NCBI GenBank assembly: GCA_902495545.1
Contig: CABUXM010000009.1
Location: forward strand, 1 to 39,852
Length of the DNA stretch: 39,852 nt
Reading direction: 5' to 3'
Source: an uncultured Collinsella sp.
GTDB taxonomy: Bacteria > Actinomycetota > Coriobacteriia > Coriobacteriales > Coriobacteriaceae
Numbering within the stretch: the first letter of the stretch is position 1; every line of letters begins with the position of its first letter. The notes below the pieces were generated by a model. That model worked only from the letters and a program-made list of their open reading frames with translations. It searched no databases and was not told the origin of the DNA. The position numbers were made by a program, and so were the translations under genes. Positions 15,004-22,994 of this stretch are shown here, piece by piece.

Positions 15004-15969
15004 TTACTTCAACGACGCAAGAAGGTGTTCGGCGGCACCGATGAGCGGAGCATCGCCCTCCAGAGAACCGATGAGGATCGGCGTGTTCTGAAGCGGATCG
15101 AGCGCCTGGCTGGCATAGCCCTCGTGCACCGAATCCTTCCACGTCTGCGAACGCCAATCGGGACCTTGGTGAATCACGCCGCCCGAAAGCACGATGACCT
15201 CAGGGTCCAGGATGTTAGCGAGCGAGCCCAAGCTGGCCCCCAGCGCAAAGCCGGCGTCATGGATGACCTCGGTCGCCTTTGCGTCGCCCGCACGGCACAG
15301 GTCGTTCACATCGCGACCGACCGAAGGACGGCTGGGGTCGACGCGACCAAAGCGCTCATCGTACATACGACCAATGGAAGTGCCCGAAGCTACCGACTCC
15401 AGATGGCCGGAACGCCCGCAGGCGCAGGGAATGCCGGCGGCAGCCGAGCACTCGATGTGGCCCATATGGCCGGCAGCACCATGGAAGCCCTGCATCACGC
15501 GGCCGTTCTCGACATATGCGCCGCCGATGCCCGTACCGATGCCAAGACACAAAACGGAGAACTTGCCCTTGCCGACGCCCCAGTGGGCCTCACCCAGAGC
15601 ATGAGCCTGCACGTCGCCTACGACGGCAACGGGAAGACCGAGGTCCTCGCGCAGGCGCGGCCCCAACTGAACGCCGGACCAGCCGGGCATGATCTCGTTG
15701 GCATACGCGATGGCGCCCGTCTTGGGATCGACGACGCCGGCGGCACCGATGCCGACGCCAAGGACCTCGACATCGGGATTCGCCTCGAGAGCAGCCTTGA
15801 TGGACGCCTCGATACGCTGGAAGACGGCCTCGCCGCCCTCTTGGGCCTCGGTGAGAACCTCGGCCTCAAAAACGGGATGGGGCACGCTGCCGTCAGCCGG
15901 GTACTCCATGATGGCAGTCGCGATCTTAGTTCCGCCGATATCGACAGAGCAGACGTACTTGTTCTCCAT
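15004..15969 (-). CDS. nanK: ROK family sugar kinase, probable N-acetylmannosamine kinase NanK
   Basis: Probably phosphorylates ManNAc with ATP; the substrate is inferred from its place between nanA and nanE. In 321 residues it has the phosphate motif DIGGTK (10-15), the catalytic Asp119 (VVGDVQAHALGE), the GIGTGIGGA segment (143-151) and the ROK signature region with AGHMGHIEC. The zinc motif reads CACGRSGH (182-189), so the third cysteine of the usual CxCGxxGC is histidine. The start MENKY has TAAGGAG upstream. It is flanked on both sides by long palindromes. Glucokinase is the alternative function. Confidence 0.88.
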   Translation of the reverse strand: MENKYVCSVDIGGTKIATAIMEYPADGSVPHPVFEAEVLTEAQEGGEAVFQRIEASIKAALEANPDVEVLGVGIGAAGVVDPKTGAIAYANEIMPGWSGVQLGPRLREDLGLPVAVVGDVQAHALGEAHWGVGKGKFSVLCLGIGTGIGGAYVENGRVMQGFHGAAGHMGHIECSAAAGIPCACGRSGHLESVASGTSIGRMYDERFGRVDPSRPSVGRDVNDLCRAGDAKATEVIHDAGFALGASLGSLANILDPEVIVLSGGVIHQGPDWRSQTWKDSVHEGYASQALDPLQNTPILIGSLEGDAPLIGAAEHLLASLK

Positions 15970-16038
15970 GTCGCTCTCCTTAGGAGATAAAAAACAACTA
16001 CAGGAAATGCGCCGTCAGGCTAGCCGTCACAGCGCGGT

Positions 16039-16144
16039 AAAGGTTTTCCAGATGCCCGAGATCGCCGAGAAACCGTGTGGCCATTGACCTAATGGGTCAT
16101 GGCCGCACGGTTGAACGGCGAGGTCGGGTGCCTGGGAAAGCTTT
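16039..16144. repeat. Long imperfect palindrome, element 4 (nanA-nanK)
   Basis: Roughly 50-base arms (16039-16089 and 16094-16144) around a 4-base centre TAAT. Paired blocks, from the apex outward, are GGCCAT (16079-16084), AACCGTG (16071-16077), TCGCCG, CCCGA and CCAG, each with its complement, interrupted by small mismatched bulges. The right arm reaches into the nanA stop codon (16143-16145). On the minus strand ACGGTTTCTC follows the inner stem, a weak U-run. It separates two genes of the same operon, as element 3 does. Confidence 0.75.
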
Positions 16145-17063
16145 AAAGGAGACCGTTGTCCTGGAGGACCTTGCGAATCGCCTCGACGTTCTCGCCGGTC
16201 ATGGCCTTCACCGGGCGCGGCATGGTCGGGCTGTCGAAGATGCCCATGAGGTTCATAGCGGTCTTGAAGGCGCCGACGCCACCGGCATAGCCCTGGACGC
16301 CCGAGGTGACATCCCAGATGTGCGAAATCTCATTGAGGCGATCCTGCTCGGCCTTGACGGTAGCCCAGTCACCAGCCTGAGCGGCCTTCCACTGACGCAC
16401 GTAGCCCTCGGGCTCAACGTTGGCGAGACCCGGGACGGAACCGTCGGCGCCACCGAGGTAGGCGCCGTCGACAACAACCTCGTGGCCGGTGAGAATGCTC
16501 ATCGGATGGCCGTTCTTCTCGTTCTCCTGAACGAGGTAGCGGAACGAGATGTCATCACCCGAGGAATCCTTGACGCCGGCCAGAACGCCCTCGGCGCCGA
16601 GCTTGGCAAGGAGCTTCCAGGGGAGCTTGGTGTGAACGCAGACGGGAATGTCATAGGCAAAGATGGGCAGGTCGAGCTCCTCGTGCAGGATGCGGAAGTG
16701 CTCCTCGACCTCGGTCATGCCCTGCAGGGCATAGAACGGGCAGGTGGCGACGAGGGCATCGGCGCCCAGCTCCTGGGCGACCTTGCCGTGCTCGATCATG
16801 CGCTCGGTCTCGGTATCGATGATGCCGACCAGAACGGGAACGCGGTGGTCGACGATACGAACGGCCTCGGCGATAATCTGGCGACGGCGCTCGTCGGTGG
16901 AGAAGACGACCTCGCCCGAGGATCCCAAGAAGAACAGGCCATCGACGCCGGCATCGATCATGCGGTTGATGCTGCGCTCAAAGGAGGCAACGTCGAGCTG
17001 GTGATCTTCGGTATCGGGAACAACGACGGGAGGGATAACGCCGGTGAATTTCTGAGTTGCCAC
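16143..17063 (-). CDS. nanA: Dihydrodipicolinate synthase family aldolase, probable N-acetylneuraminate lyase
   Basis: Probably cleaves sialic acid to ManNAc and pyruvate. In 306 residues (family about 295-305) it is a TIM barrel with the GSSGE pyruvate-binding motif (47-51), Tyr137 (FAYDIP) and the Schiff-base Lys165 (GVKDSSGD); these last two fall at the numbering known for NanA. The start is a GTG at 17063 preceded by AAGGAG, giving VATQKFTGV; the upstream extension (28 residues) is atypical. It lies 68 bases after the esterase-like gene and before nanK. Other aldolases of the family are possible, but nanE in the same operon favours NanA. Confidence 0.88.
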   Translation of the reverse strand: MATQKFTGVIPPVVVPDTEDHQLDVASFERSINRMIDAGVDGLFFLGSSGEVVFSTDERRRQIIAEAVRIVDHRVPVLVGIIDTETERMIEHGKVAQELGADALVATCPFYALQGMTEVEEHFRILHEELDLPIFAYDIPVCVHTKLPWKLLAKLGAEGVLAGVKDSSGDDISFRYLVQENEKNGHPMSILTGHEVVVDGAYLGGADGSVPGLANVEPEGYVRQWKAAQAGDWATVKAEQDRLNEISHIWDVTSGVQGYAGGVGAFKTAMNLMGIFDSPTMPRPVKAMTGENVEAIRKVLQDNGLL

Positions 17064-17131
17064 AAGAATCTCCTTAGCTGTCTGGCGGGCGGCCCTATGC
17101 CACCCACTCTTGTTGGCAGTGTCCAGGCCGT

Positions 17132-17983
17132 CTAGGCCAAAGAACACGGGTAGAACGTTTGGTTAAAGAAGTCGACGACTTCGTTTTCGAACGCATTGAT
17201 GCGCTCGTGAGCGTATTTTGCATAGATGATATGCCTCCGGTCACACTCAAGACCGTTGAATACGGCAAACTGATCCTTGGGATCGCTCACGGTATCCATA
17301 AGCGATGTGCCCATGAGCACCGATCCGCGCACCCGAGACGACAGCGCCTCGAGGCCGCCAGGAAGCGGATTGGCAACCGCCGTGCAGGCGAGGCCCCGCT
17401 CGTCCAGAGCAGAAACCGCCAGCGCGACTCCGCCGCCAAGACCCTCGCCCCATGCAAAGATGCGGTCGGGGTCCATGCCATCAAGATTGCGCGCGACCTT
17501 CGCCAACGCGCAGCCCCAACGGACGCGCTTGACAAATGCGGGCGAAGAAATCCCCCGCCGCAGGTCGTCCGCACCAGCAACATCGTCATCCAGCGCGAGA
17601 ACGGCATACCCCATGGCGGCAAATCTCGTCATGTGATGCCAGCCGCGCACAGGCCGATCGATGTCGTGGAACATCAGGCACAGCGGCACGCGCTCAGATA
17701 CTCGGGCACGACCGACAGGCTCGATCAAACGAGCGTGAATCGCATCGTCACCGAGCTCAAAGGAGACCTCCGAGTAACGGGCGCAGGGGTTAACAAAGTC
17801 AATCGCCGTTATGGCCAGGCCTTGAATCTCAAGATTCGAAGCGCATGTCTCTAAATCAGAAACATCTGCTTGGACATCACCGCGCCAGTCCCGATATTCT
17901 GCGAGCCCTGACGAAACCGTTCCAGGAATTCCCACGAGTCCGGGGACAATCAGCTCGTCAACATTGCTCTCGCACTTAGACAT
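17132..17983 (-). CDS. Degenerate CE7 (acetyl xylan esterase-like) alpha/beta hydrolase
   Basis: A 283-residue paralogue of the neighbouring esterase, overlapping its end by 8 bases (translational coupling). The nucleophile elbow reads AWGEGLGGG: Gly181 (codon GGT, 17441-17443) stands where Ser183 of the neighbour stands in GASQGGG. The oxyanion motif HGYPG is replaced by HDIDR (106-110) and the GQGG motif is gone, while the acid (Asp230, SLMDTV) and His259 (YAHE) remain. It is therefore probably not a catalytic esterase. CE7 enzymes form multimers, so it may be a structural or regulatory partner of the active protein. The open frame is intact, so it is not a pseudogene by sequence. Confidence 0.8.
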   Translation of the reverse strand: MSKCESNVDELIVPGLVGIPGTVSSGLAEYRDWRGDVQADVSDLETCASNLEIQGLAITAIDFVNPCARYSEVSFELGDDAIHARLIEPVGRARVSERVPLCLMFHDIDRPVRGWHHMTRFAAMGYAVLALDDDVAGADDLRRGISSPAFVKRVRWGCALAKVARNLDGMDPDRIFAWGEGLGGGVALAVSALDERGLACTAVANPLPGGLEALSSRVRGSVLMGTSLMDTVSDPKDQFAVFNGLECDRRHIIYAKYAHERINAFENEVVDFFNQTFYPCSLA

Positions 17984-18953
17984 GAGCCTCCCCTCCCTTG
18001 CAGAAAAACGGAATGATCAGATCGTCAAAATCCTGAATCTCCTCGTGGCCAAAGCCTTCAAAGAACTCATGACGCTTTTCGCAGGTCAGGTTGTTATAGA
18101 CCGCAAACTGCGTCGCTGGCGGACAGACGATATCGGCTGTGCCGGTGCCAAACAGCACGGGGCATTTGACCATAGGGGCAAAGTTCTTGGAATCGAAGTA
18201 CGCCAGCTTGGCATAGGCTTCGTCAATACGAGTCGAGTCCTCGTCAAACCAGCGAGACCAATAGCGCAGGCCCTCGTAGGCAATGTCGTCGGCATCCAAA
18301 TCCCAGACCAGGCGGAAATCTGACAGGAAGGGATAGAGGATGGCGGCGCGATTGATAAGCTCGCTGTTAAGCGCACAGGTAGCAATGCCCAGACCGCCGC
18401 CCTGCGACGCGCCGTTCACAAACACACGGGCAAGATCGATGCCCTCGAGCTCGCGAACGATGCGGCACAGGATGCGAATATCTTGGTGCAAGCGGACATA
18501 GTAGAGGTTGGCCGGGTCGCCGTCGATACCGGCGACGATATGGCCCGCAACCGTTGTGCCCTCAAATCCGCCAATGTCCTCGGAGGGACCTCCTTGGCCG
18601 GGGCAGTCGAGGGCGATGAGTGCCATGCCCATGCCCGCAAACGATGCCTGCTCAAACCAGCTGCGGCTTGCACCTGGATACCCATGGAACTGAAGTACCA
18701 ATGGCACGGGCTCGTCCGAGACGGGTTTAAGGTACTTGGCATGAAGGCGAGCGCCACACATGCCGGTATACCAGAGGTCGAAAAGCTGGCAGGTCACGGC
18801 GTCGGTGACCGATGCCGCCTCGATCGCATAGTCAAGCCCGACGGCGTCGGCCTCGGCCATGCGGTCCTTCCAAAAGAGATCGAAATCCGATGGACGGGGC
18901 ATAGCGCCTCGATATTCACCAAATTGCTGTTGTAGCTCCTGAGCACTTGGCAT
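17976..18953 (-). CDS. CE7 family acetyl esterase, possible sialate O-acetylesterase
   Basis: A 325-residue alpha/beta hydrolase of the acetyl xylan esterase/cephalosporin-C deacetylase family (usual length about 320). The triad is complete: Ser183 in GASQGGG, Asp274 in GTADIVCPP and His303 in GFGHEE. The oxyanion motif FHGYPG (89-94) is present; the usual RGQGG reads PGQGG (118-122). There is no signal peptide, so it acts in the cytoplasm. Its position between a sugar importer and nanA-nanK-nanE suggests removal of O-acetyl groups from imported sialic acid; an esterase of this family also sits in the pneumococcal nan locus. The substrate is inferred, not shown. Confidence 0.85.
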   Translation of the reverse strand: MPSAQELQQQFGEYRGAMPRPSDFDLFWKDRMAEADAVGLDYAIEAASVTDAVTCQLFDLWYTGMCGARLHAKYLKPVSDEPVPLVLQFHGYPGASRSWFEQASFAGMGMALIALDCPGQGGPSEDIGGFEGTTVAGHIVAGIDGDPANLYYVRLHQDIRILCRIVRELEGIDLARVFVNGASQGGGLGIATCALNSELINRAAILYPFLSDFRLVWDLDADDIAYEGLRYWSRWFDEDSTRIDEAYAKLAYFDSKNFAPMVKCPVLFGTGTADIVCPPATQFAVYNNLTCEKRHEFFEGFGHEEIQDFDDLIIPFFCKGGEAHV

Positions 18954-18989
18954 GGCTCGTGAACCCAGCCTTTCGAAATCGCAACGGAG

Positions 18990-19017
18990 GTGCGCCCGGT
19001 AAGTGAACCGGGCGCAC
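18990..19017. other. Intercistronic hairpin before the esterase gene
   Basis: GTGCGCCCGGT-(6-base loop)-ACCGGGCGCAC is a perfect 11-bp GC-rich stem between the ATPase gene and the CE7 esterase gene. On the minus strand it is followed by CTCCGTTGCG, not a U-run. It is likely an mRNA-stabilising or processing hairpin that separates transport from catabolic genes. Confidence 0.65.
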
Positions 19018-19033
19018 GGGAGGGAAAGCGAGG

Positions 19034-19861
19034 CTACTCGCCGAGCTTGGGATGAAGCAGCGACGGCGCAGCGCCGAGCAGCATCTTGGTGTAGGGGTCC
19101 TGAGGATGCTGGAAGACCTGCTTGGCCTCGCCCTGCTCGACGATCTTGCCGCCATTCATAACGATGATGTCGTCAGAGATATAGCGGACCGTCTGGATGT
19201 CATGGCTAATGAACACCATGGCCAGGCCGAGCTCCTTTTTAAGGTCGGTCAGCAGGTTCAGAATCTGCGCGCGGACCGAAACGTCCAGAGCCGAGGTGGG
19301 CTCGTCGGCGATGATGGCATCGGGGTTCAGCGACAGGGCACGGGCAATTGCGACGCGCTGGCGCTGGCCGCCCGAAAGCTGGCCGGGAAGAACCTCGGCA
19401 GCGGAGCTGGGCAGACCGGTGAGCTCCAAGAGCTCCTTGACGCGCTTCTCCTGCTCTGCCTCGGTTCCCAGATTGTGGACGCGCATGGGGTCGAGCAGCT
19501 GCTCGCGAACGACCATGCGCGGGTTGAGCGCCGTGGCCGGGTTCTGGAACACGACCGAGATGACGCGACCCATGTGACGACGGTCCTCGGCGGTACGCTT
19601 GGTAACGTCCTTGCCCTTAAAGTAGACCTTGCCGCTCGTGGGGGCCTGCAGGCCGCACATGACGTTGGCGGTGGTGGACTTACCGCAACCGGACTCGCCG
19701 ACGATGCCGATCGTCTGACCGGGCATGAGCTTAATCGTTACACCCTGGACGGCGTGAACCAGGTTGGGGTGCAGAATCGAGCCGGTACGGGTCCTAAAGG
19801 TGACGTGGACGTCATCAAGGAAGATGATCGGCTCGACGCCGTTGACTGCGGTCTCGCTCAT
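19034..19861 (-). CDS. PepT-family ABC transporter ATPase (SatD-like)
   Basis: ATPase subunit of the second importer, 275 residues. Walker A is GESGCGKS (55-62), Q-loop Q106, signature LSGGQRQR (162-169), Walker B AIIADEP (182-188) and the switch histidine in FISHD. It lacks the C-terminal oligopeptide-type extension and its cysteines, which OppD and OppF in this window have. It begins directly after the fused permease-ATPase stop (adjacent bases 19861/19862). Partner: the ATPase half of that fusion. Confidence 0.92.
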   Translation of the reverse strand: MSETAVNGVEPIIFLDDVHVTFRTRTGSILHPNLVHAVQGVTIKLMPGQTIGIVGESGCGKSTTANVMCGLQAPTSGKVYFKGKDVTKRTAEDRRHMGRVISVVFQNPATALNPRMVVREQLLDPMRVHNLGTEAEQEKRVKELLELTGLPSSAAEVLPGQLSGGQRQRVAIARALSLNPDAIIADEPTSALDVSVRAQILNLLTDLKKELGLAMVFISHDIQTVRYISDDIIVMNGGKIVEQGEAKQVFQHPQDPYTKMLLGAAPSLLHPKLGE

Positions 19862-21877
19862 CTACATCACCTCCGCGTGAGGGGTCAAACCATTTGCCTT
19901 GAGCACCTCGTCGGGGAGCTCGGAATAGAAGTGCTCGGTGCCGGGCACACGCTTGAAGACCGGACGGGTGTCCAGGCCAATGCGCGGATGGCTCGAGCGG
20001 GGCGCGAAGCGATCGCCCTTGGGGAAATCGCGCGGGCTCGGAACGGCGCCGGGCACCTGGTGCAGGCGGCCCGAACCGCTCTCGATGGACAGAACGGAAC
20101 CCAGAAGACCGCGGGTGTACTCGTGGATCGGGTTAGTGAGCAGCTCCTTGGTGGGTGCCTGCTCGATAACCTGGCCAGCGTACATAACCGTGATGTTGTG
20201 GGCGACCTCGGCGACCAGCGCCAGGTCGTGCGAAACGAAGATCATGGCAAAGCCGAGCTTGGCCTGAAGATCGTTGAGCAGCTTGATGACCTGCTTCTGG
20301 ACGGTAACGTCCAGAGCGGTCGTGGGCTCGTCGCAGATGACCAGCTTGGGGTCGCGGGTAAGGGCCATAGCGATCAGGACACGCTGACGCTGGCCGCCGG
20401 AAAGCTCGTGCGGATAGCTCTCGAGCATGCGTTTGGGATCGAGGCCGACGAGCTCCAGGAGCTCCTCGGCGCTGCGGGTTCCGCCGCGCTTGGTGAGCTG
20501 CTTCATCTGGGCAGAGATGAGCATGGAGGGGTTGAGCGAGGACAGGGCATCCTGATAGACCATAGCGATATCGGTACCACGCAGGCCGAACCACTCCTTC
20601 TTGCTCATCTTGAGCAGGTCACGGCCCTCCCAGAGGACCTCGCCGGAAAGGTGCTCGTCCTCATCGGTCAGGCCCATGATGGCCAGCGTGGTGATGGACT
20701 TACCGCAACCGGACTCGCCCACCAGGCCCATGGTCTGACCAGGACGGACGTCAAAGTTGACATGGTCGACAACGTTGATATCACCGTGATGCTCAAACTG
20801 AATGCAGAAGTCACGGACCGAGAGAATCGGCTCAACGGACTCGTCGGGCACGTGGCGATCGTCACGCTTGAGCTCGACATCGCGCAGGGCGCCAAGGCGA
20901 GCGGAGAGGGACTGGGCCTGCTCCTTGTAGGCGCGAACGGGGTCGGAGACCAGCAGATCGGCCTCGCGACGCTTGGAGGAATCGGTAGGATCCAGGGCGG
21001 CGGAGGGAGCAGCGGCCATGGCGTCGGTAATGCCCTCGGAGAGGATGTTGAGCGCCAGGCAGGTGATCATGATGGCCAGGCCCGGGAACAGCGCCTGCCA
21101 CCAACGACCGGCGAGCACGCCGCCGCGGGCGTCGGCGAGGATGTTGCCCCAGGTAGCGGTGGGCTCCTGGATACCAGCGCCGATGAAGGTCAGCGAGGCC
21201 TCGAAGATGATGGCGTCGGCGACCAGGGTAACGGTGAAGACCATGATCGGGGCGATGCAGTTACGCAGAACATGCTTGATCAAAATCCACGGAGCCTTGG
21301 CGCCGGAAACGATGACCGCGCGGACATAGTCCTCGCCGTACTCGGACACGATATTGGCGCGCACGATACGGGCAATCTGCGGAGTGTACATAAAGCCGAT
21401 GGCGAAGATGATCGACGGCACGGAGTTGCCCAGGATGGAGACGAAGACGGCCGCGAGGGCGATGCCCGGGATGGACATGATGATGTCCAAGATACGCATG
21501 ATCGTCTCGGAGACGGCCTTGCGCGAAACCGCTGCAAGGGCGCCCACGACCGAGCCGCAGACCAGAGCCATGGCAGTGGCGCCAAAGCCGATAATCAGCG
21601 AGTAACGACCACCGTAGAGCATACGCGACAGAATGTCGCGACCCTTATCGTCGGTACCGAAGATAAATCCGTTGCCGGGAGCCTGGCGAGCCGTAAAGAT
21701 CTCGACCGGGCTATAGGGGGCAAGAAGGGGCGCCAGAATCGCAGTCAGGGCGACCAGCACCAGCACGACGGCTGCAATCTTAGAAGACAGCGTCATCTTC
21801 TTCCAGCCACCGAGCTTGAGCCCCTTGGAGGCAGCCTTCTCGAGCTGCTCGGTTTGCTTCTCTCGAATCTTTACCAT
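19862..21877 (-). CDS. Fused ABC permease-ATPase (SatC-like)
   Basis: A single 671-residue protein joining an OppC-type permease to an OppD-type ATPase. Residues about 30-290 hold the first helix (34-53), the FGTDDKGRD motif (74-81) and the permease core with the EAA-like loop EDYVRAVIVSGAKAPWILIK (182-201). A charged linker (about 291-345) leads to the ATPase with Walker A GESGCGKS (387-394), signature LSGGQRQR (492-499), Walker B LVICDEP (512-518) and FVSHD (547-551). The C-terminal tail has lost the OppD cysteines (GDRFAPRSS instead of GC-F--RC). I recall a comparable permease-ATPase fusion in the sialic acid transporter SatABCD of Haemophilus ducreyi, which supports this call. Confidence 0.92.
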   Translation of the reverse strand: MVKIREKQTEQLEKAASKGLKLGGWKKMTLSSKIAAVVLVLVALTAILAPLLAPYSPVEIFTARQAPGNGFIFGTDDKGRDILSRMLYGGRYSLIIGFGATAMALVCGSVVGALAAVSRKAVSETIMRILDIIMSIPGIALAAVFVSILGNSVPSIIFAIGFMYTPQIARIVRANIVSEYGEDYVRAVIVSGAKAPWILIKHVLRNCIAPIMVFTVTLVADAIIFEASLTFIGAGIQEPTATWGNILADARGGVLAGRWWQALFPGLAIMITCLALNILSEGITDAMAAAPSAALDPTDSSKRREADLLVSDPVRAYKEQAQSLSARLGALRDVELKRDDRHVPDESVEPILSVRDFCIQFEHHGDINVVDHVNFDVRPGQTMGLVGESGCGKSITTLAIMGLTDEDEHLSGEVLWEGRDLLKMSKKEWFGLRGTDIAMVYQDALSSLNPSMLISAQMKQLTKRGGTRSAEELLELVGLDPKRMLESYPHELSGGQRQRVLIAMALTRDPKLVICDEPTTALDVTVQKQVIKLLNDLQAKLGFAMIFVSHDLALVAEVAHNITVMYAGQVIEQAPTKELLTNPIHEYTRGLLGSVLSIESGSGRLHQVPGAVPSPRDFPKGDRFAPRSSHPRIGLDTRPVFKRVPGTEHFYSELPDEVLKANGLTPHAEVM

Positions 21878-21880
21878 AAT

Positions 21881-22837
21881 CTACACCGTCCTGATGCGCG
21901 GGTTGATGAGCAGGTAGAGCATGTCAACCACGATGTTGATGATGATGAAGGCAAGAGCAACGACGATAACGACGCCCTGAACCAGGTTCGCCTCGTTGCC
22001 CTGAACGCCCTGCAGAATCGCAGTGCCCATGCCGGGGAGGTTGAAGATAACCTCGATGACGACGGCGCCGCCCATGAGGTAACCGATCTTAAGACCGAGG
22101 GTGGTGACCGGGGTGATCAGCGCATTGCGAAGAACGTTGATGCCGACGACGACCTTCTCGGGAACGCCGGCGCCGCGAGCCATACGGACATAATCCTTGT
22201 CGAGCTCCTCGACCATGGCGGTACGCACGATACGAGTCATCTGGCCCGTCAGCGGAAATGCCAAGGCGATAGCGGGCATGATCATACGTCCCAGATAGCC
22301 AACCGGATTCGTGGTGAAGTGAGGCAGAGCACCCGATGCCGGGAGCACCTTAAGGTAGGAAGAGAACAGCAGGATCAACAGAACGGCAAGCCAGAACGAC
22401 GGGGTTGCCAAGCCGGCGATGGAAAAGACGCGGATCACTTGGTCCGGCCATTTGTCGCGATACAGTGCCGCGATGACGCCGAGCAAAAACGAAACGACCG
22501 CACCGATAGCAAGACCGATAAAGGTCAGCTGCATCGTGACGGGCAGGGCCGTGGAGATGCGCTTGGCAACGGAGTTGCGAGCAGCACCATAGGTGCCCAT
22601 GTCGCCATGGATCAGATCGCCCATATAGCGCACGTAGCGCACGGGCCAGGGGTCGTCCAGACCATACTTCTCATGGTACTCGGCAACCGCCTCGGGCGAG
22701 GCACCGTCACCCAACGCCGTGTAGGCGGGGTCGGTCTTGGAGAACGACATAAGGAAGAACACCAGGACGGTGACGCCCAATGCCATGATCGGCAGCGCCA
22801 CAAGACGCCTTCCAATCAAACGTAGCAAGTTGTTCAC
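21881..22837 (-). CDS. PepT-family ABC transporter permease (SatB-like)
   Basis: First permease of the second importer, 318 residues, OppB type: an N-terminal helix (about 12-32), FFLMSFSKTDPA, the conserved LIHGDMGTYG motif, and the EAA loop KDYVRMARGAGVPEKVV. The chosen start is GTG at 22837, with AGGGGAG 5 bases upstream; a TTG eleven codons earlier would place the ribosome site inside the gene. It lies 3 bases before the fusion gene and about 157 bases after the binding-protein gene, with a hairpin between. Confidence 0.92.
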   Translation of the reverse strand: MNNLLRLIGRRLVALPIMALGVTVLVFFLMSFSKTDPAYTALGDGASPEAVAEYHEKYGLDDPWPVRYVRYMGDLIHGDMGTYGAARNSVAKRISTALPVTMQLTFIGLAIGAVVSFLLGVIAALYRDKWPDQVIRVFSIAGLATPSFWLAVLLILLFSSYLKVLPASGALPHFTTNPVGYLGRMIMPAIALAFPLTGQMTRIVRTAMVEELDKDYVRMARGAGVPEKVVVGINVLRNALITPVTTLGLKIGYLMGGAVVIEVIFNLPGMGTAILQGVQGNEANLVQGVVIVVALAFIIINIVVDMLYLLINPRIRTV

Positions 22838-22877
22838 GTTCTCTCCCCTTTCTTTTGTCGGTAGGACCAACTGGTAT

Positions 22878-22932
22878 ATGAGTACGGATACTCATTACAA
22901 GACCCGAGCGACATCGTTGCCGCCCGGGTCTT
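22878..22932. other. Palindrome and hairpin between binding-protein and permease genes
   Basis: Two structures lie side by side. AAGACCCGAGCG (22899-22910) pairs with CGCCCGGGTCTT (22921-22932) with one mismatch, and on the minus strand is followed by GTAATGAG. Next to it is ATGAGTA-CGGA-TACTCAT (22878-22895), a perfect 7-bp inverted repeat. The position matches that of the oppA-oppB hairpin, so the same use (more binding protein than permease) is likely. Confidence 0.6.
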
Positions 22933-22994
22933 TGTTTCAACTATGAGGATACGGTCCCAACGACCGACATCCTGCATACAGACTCAAGCGAGTC

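Noticed and set aside
19052..22825. A very long open frame (over 1250 codons) on the plus strand, antisense to the nan-operon transporter genes
   Set aside because: It lies exactly opposite three well-supported ABC genes. High-GC codon choice removes stops from the opposite frame. The translation is rich in Asp, Gly, Val, His and Arg with no domain.
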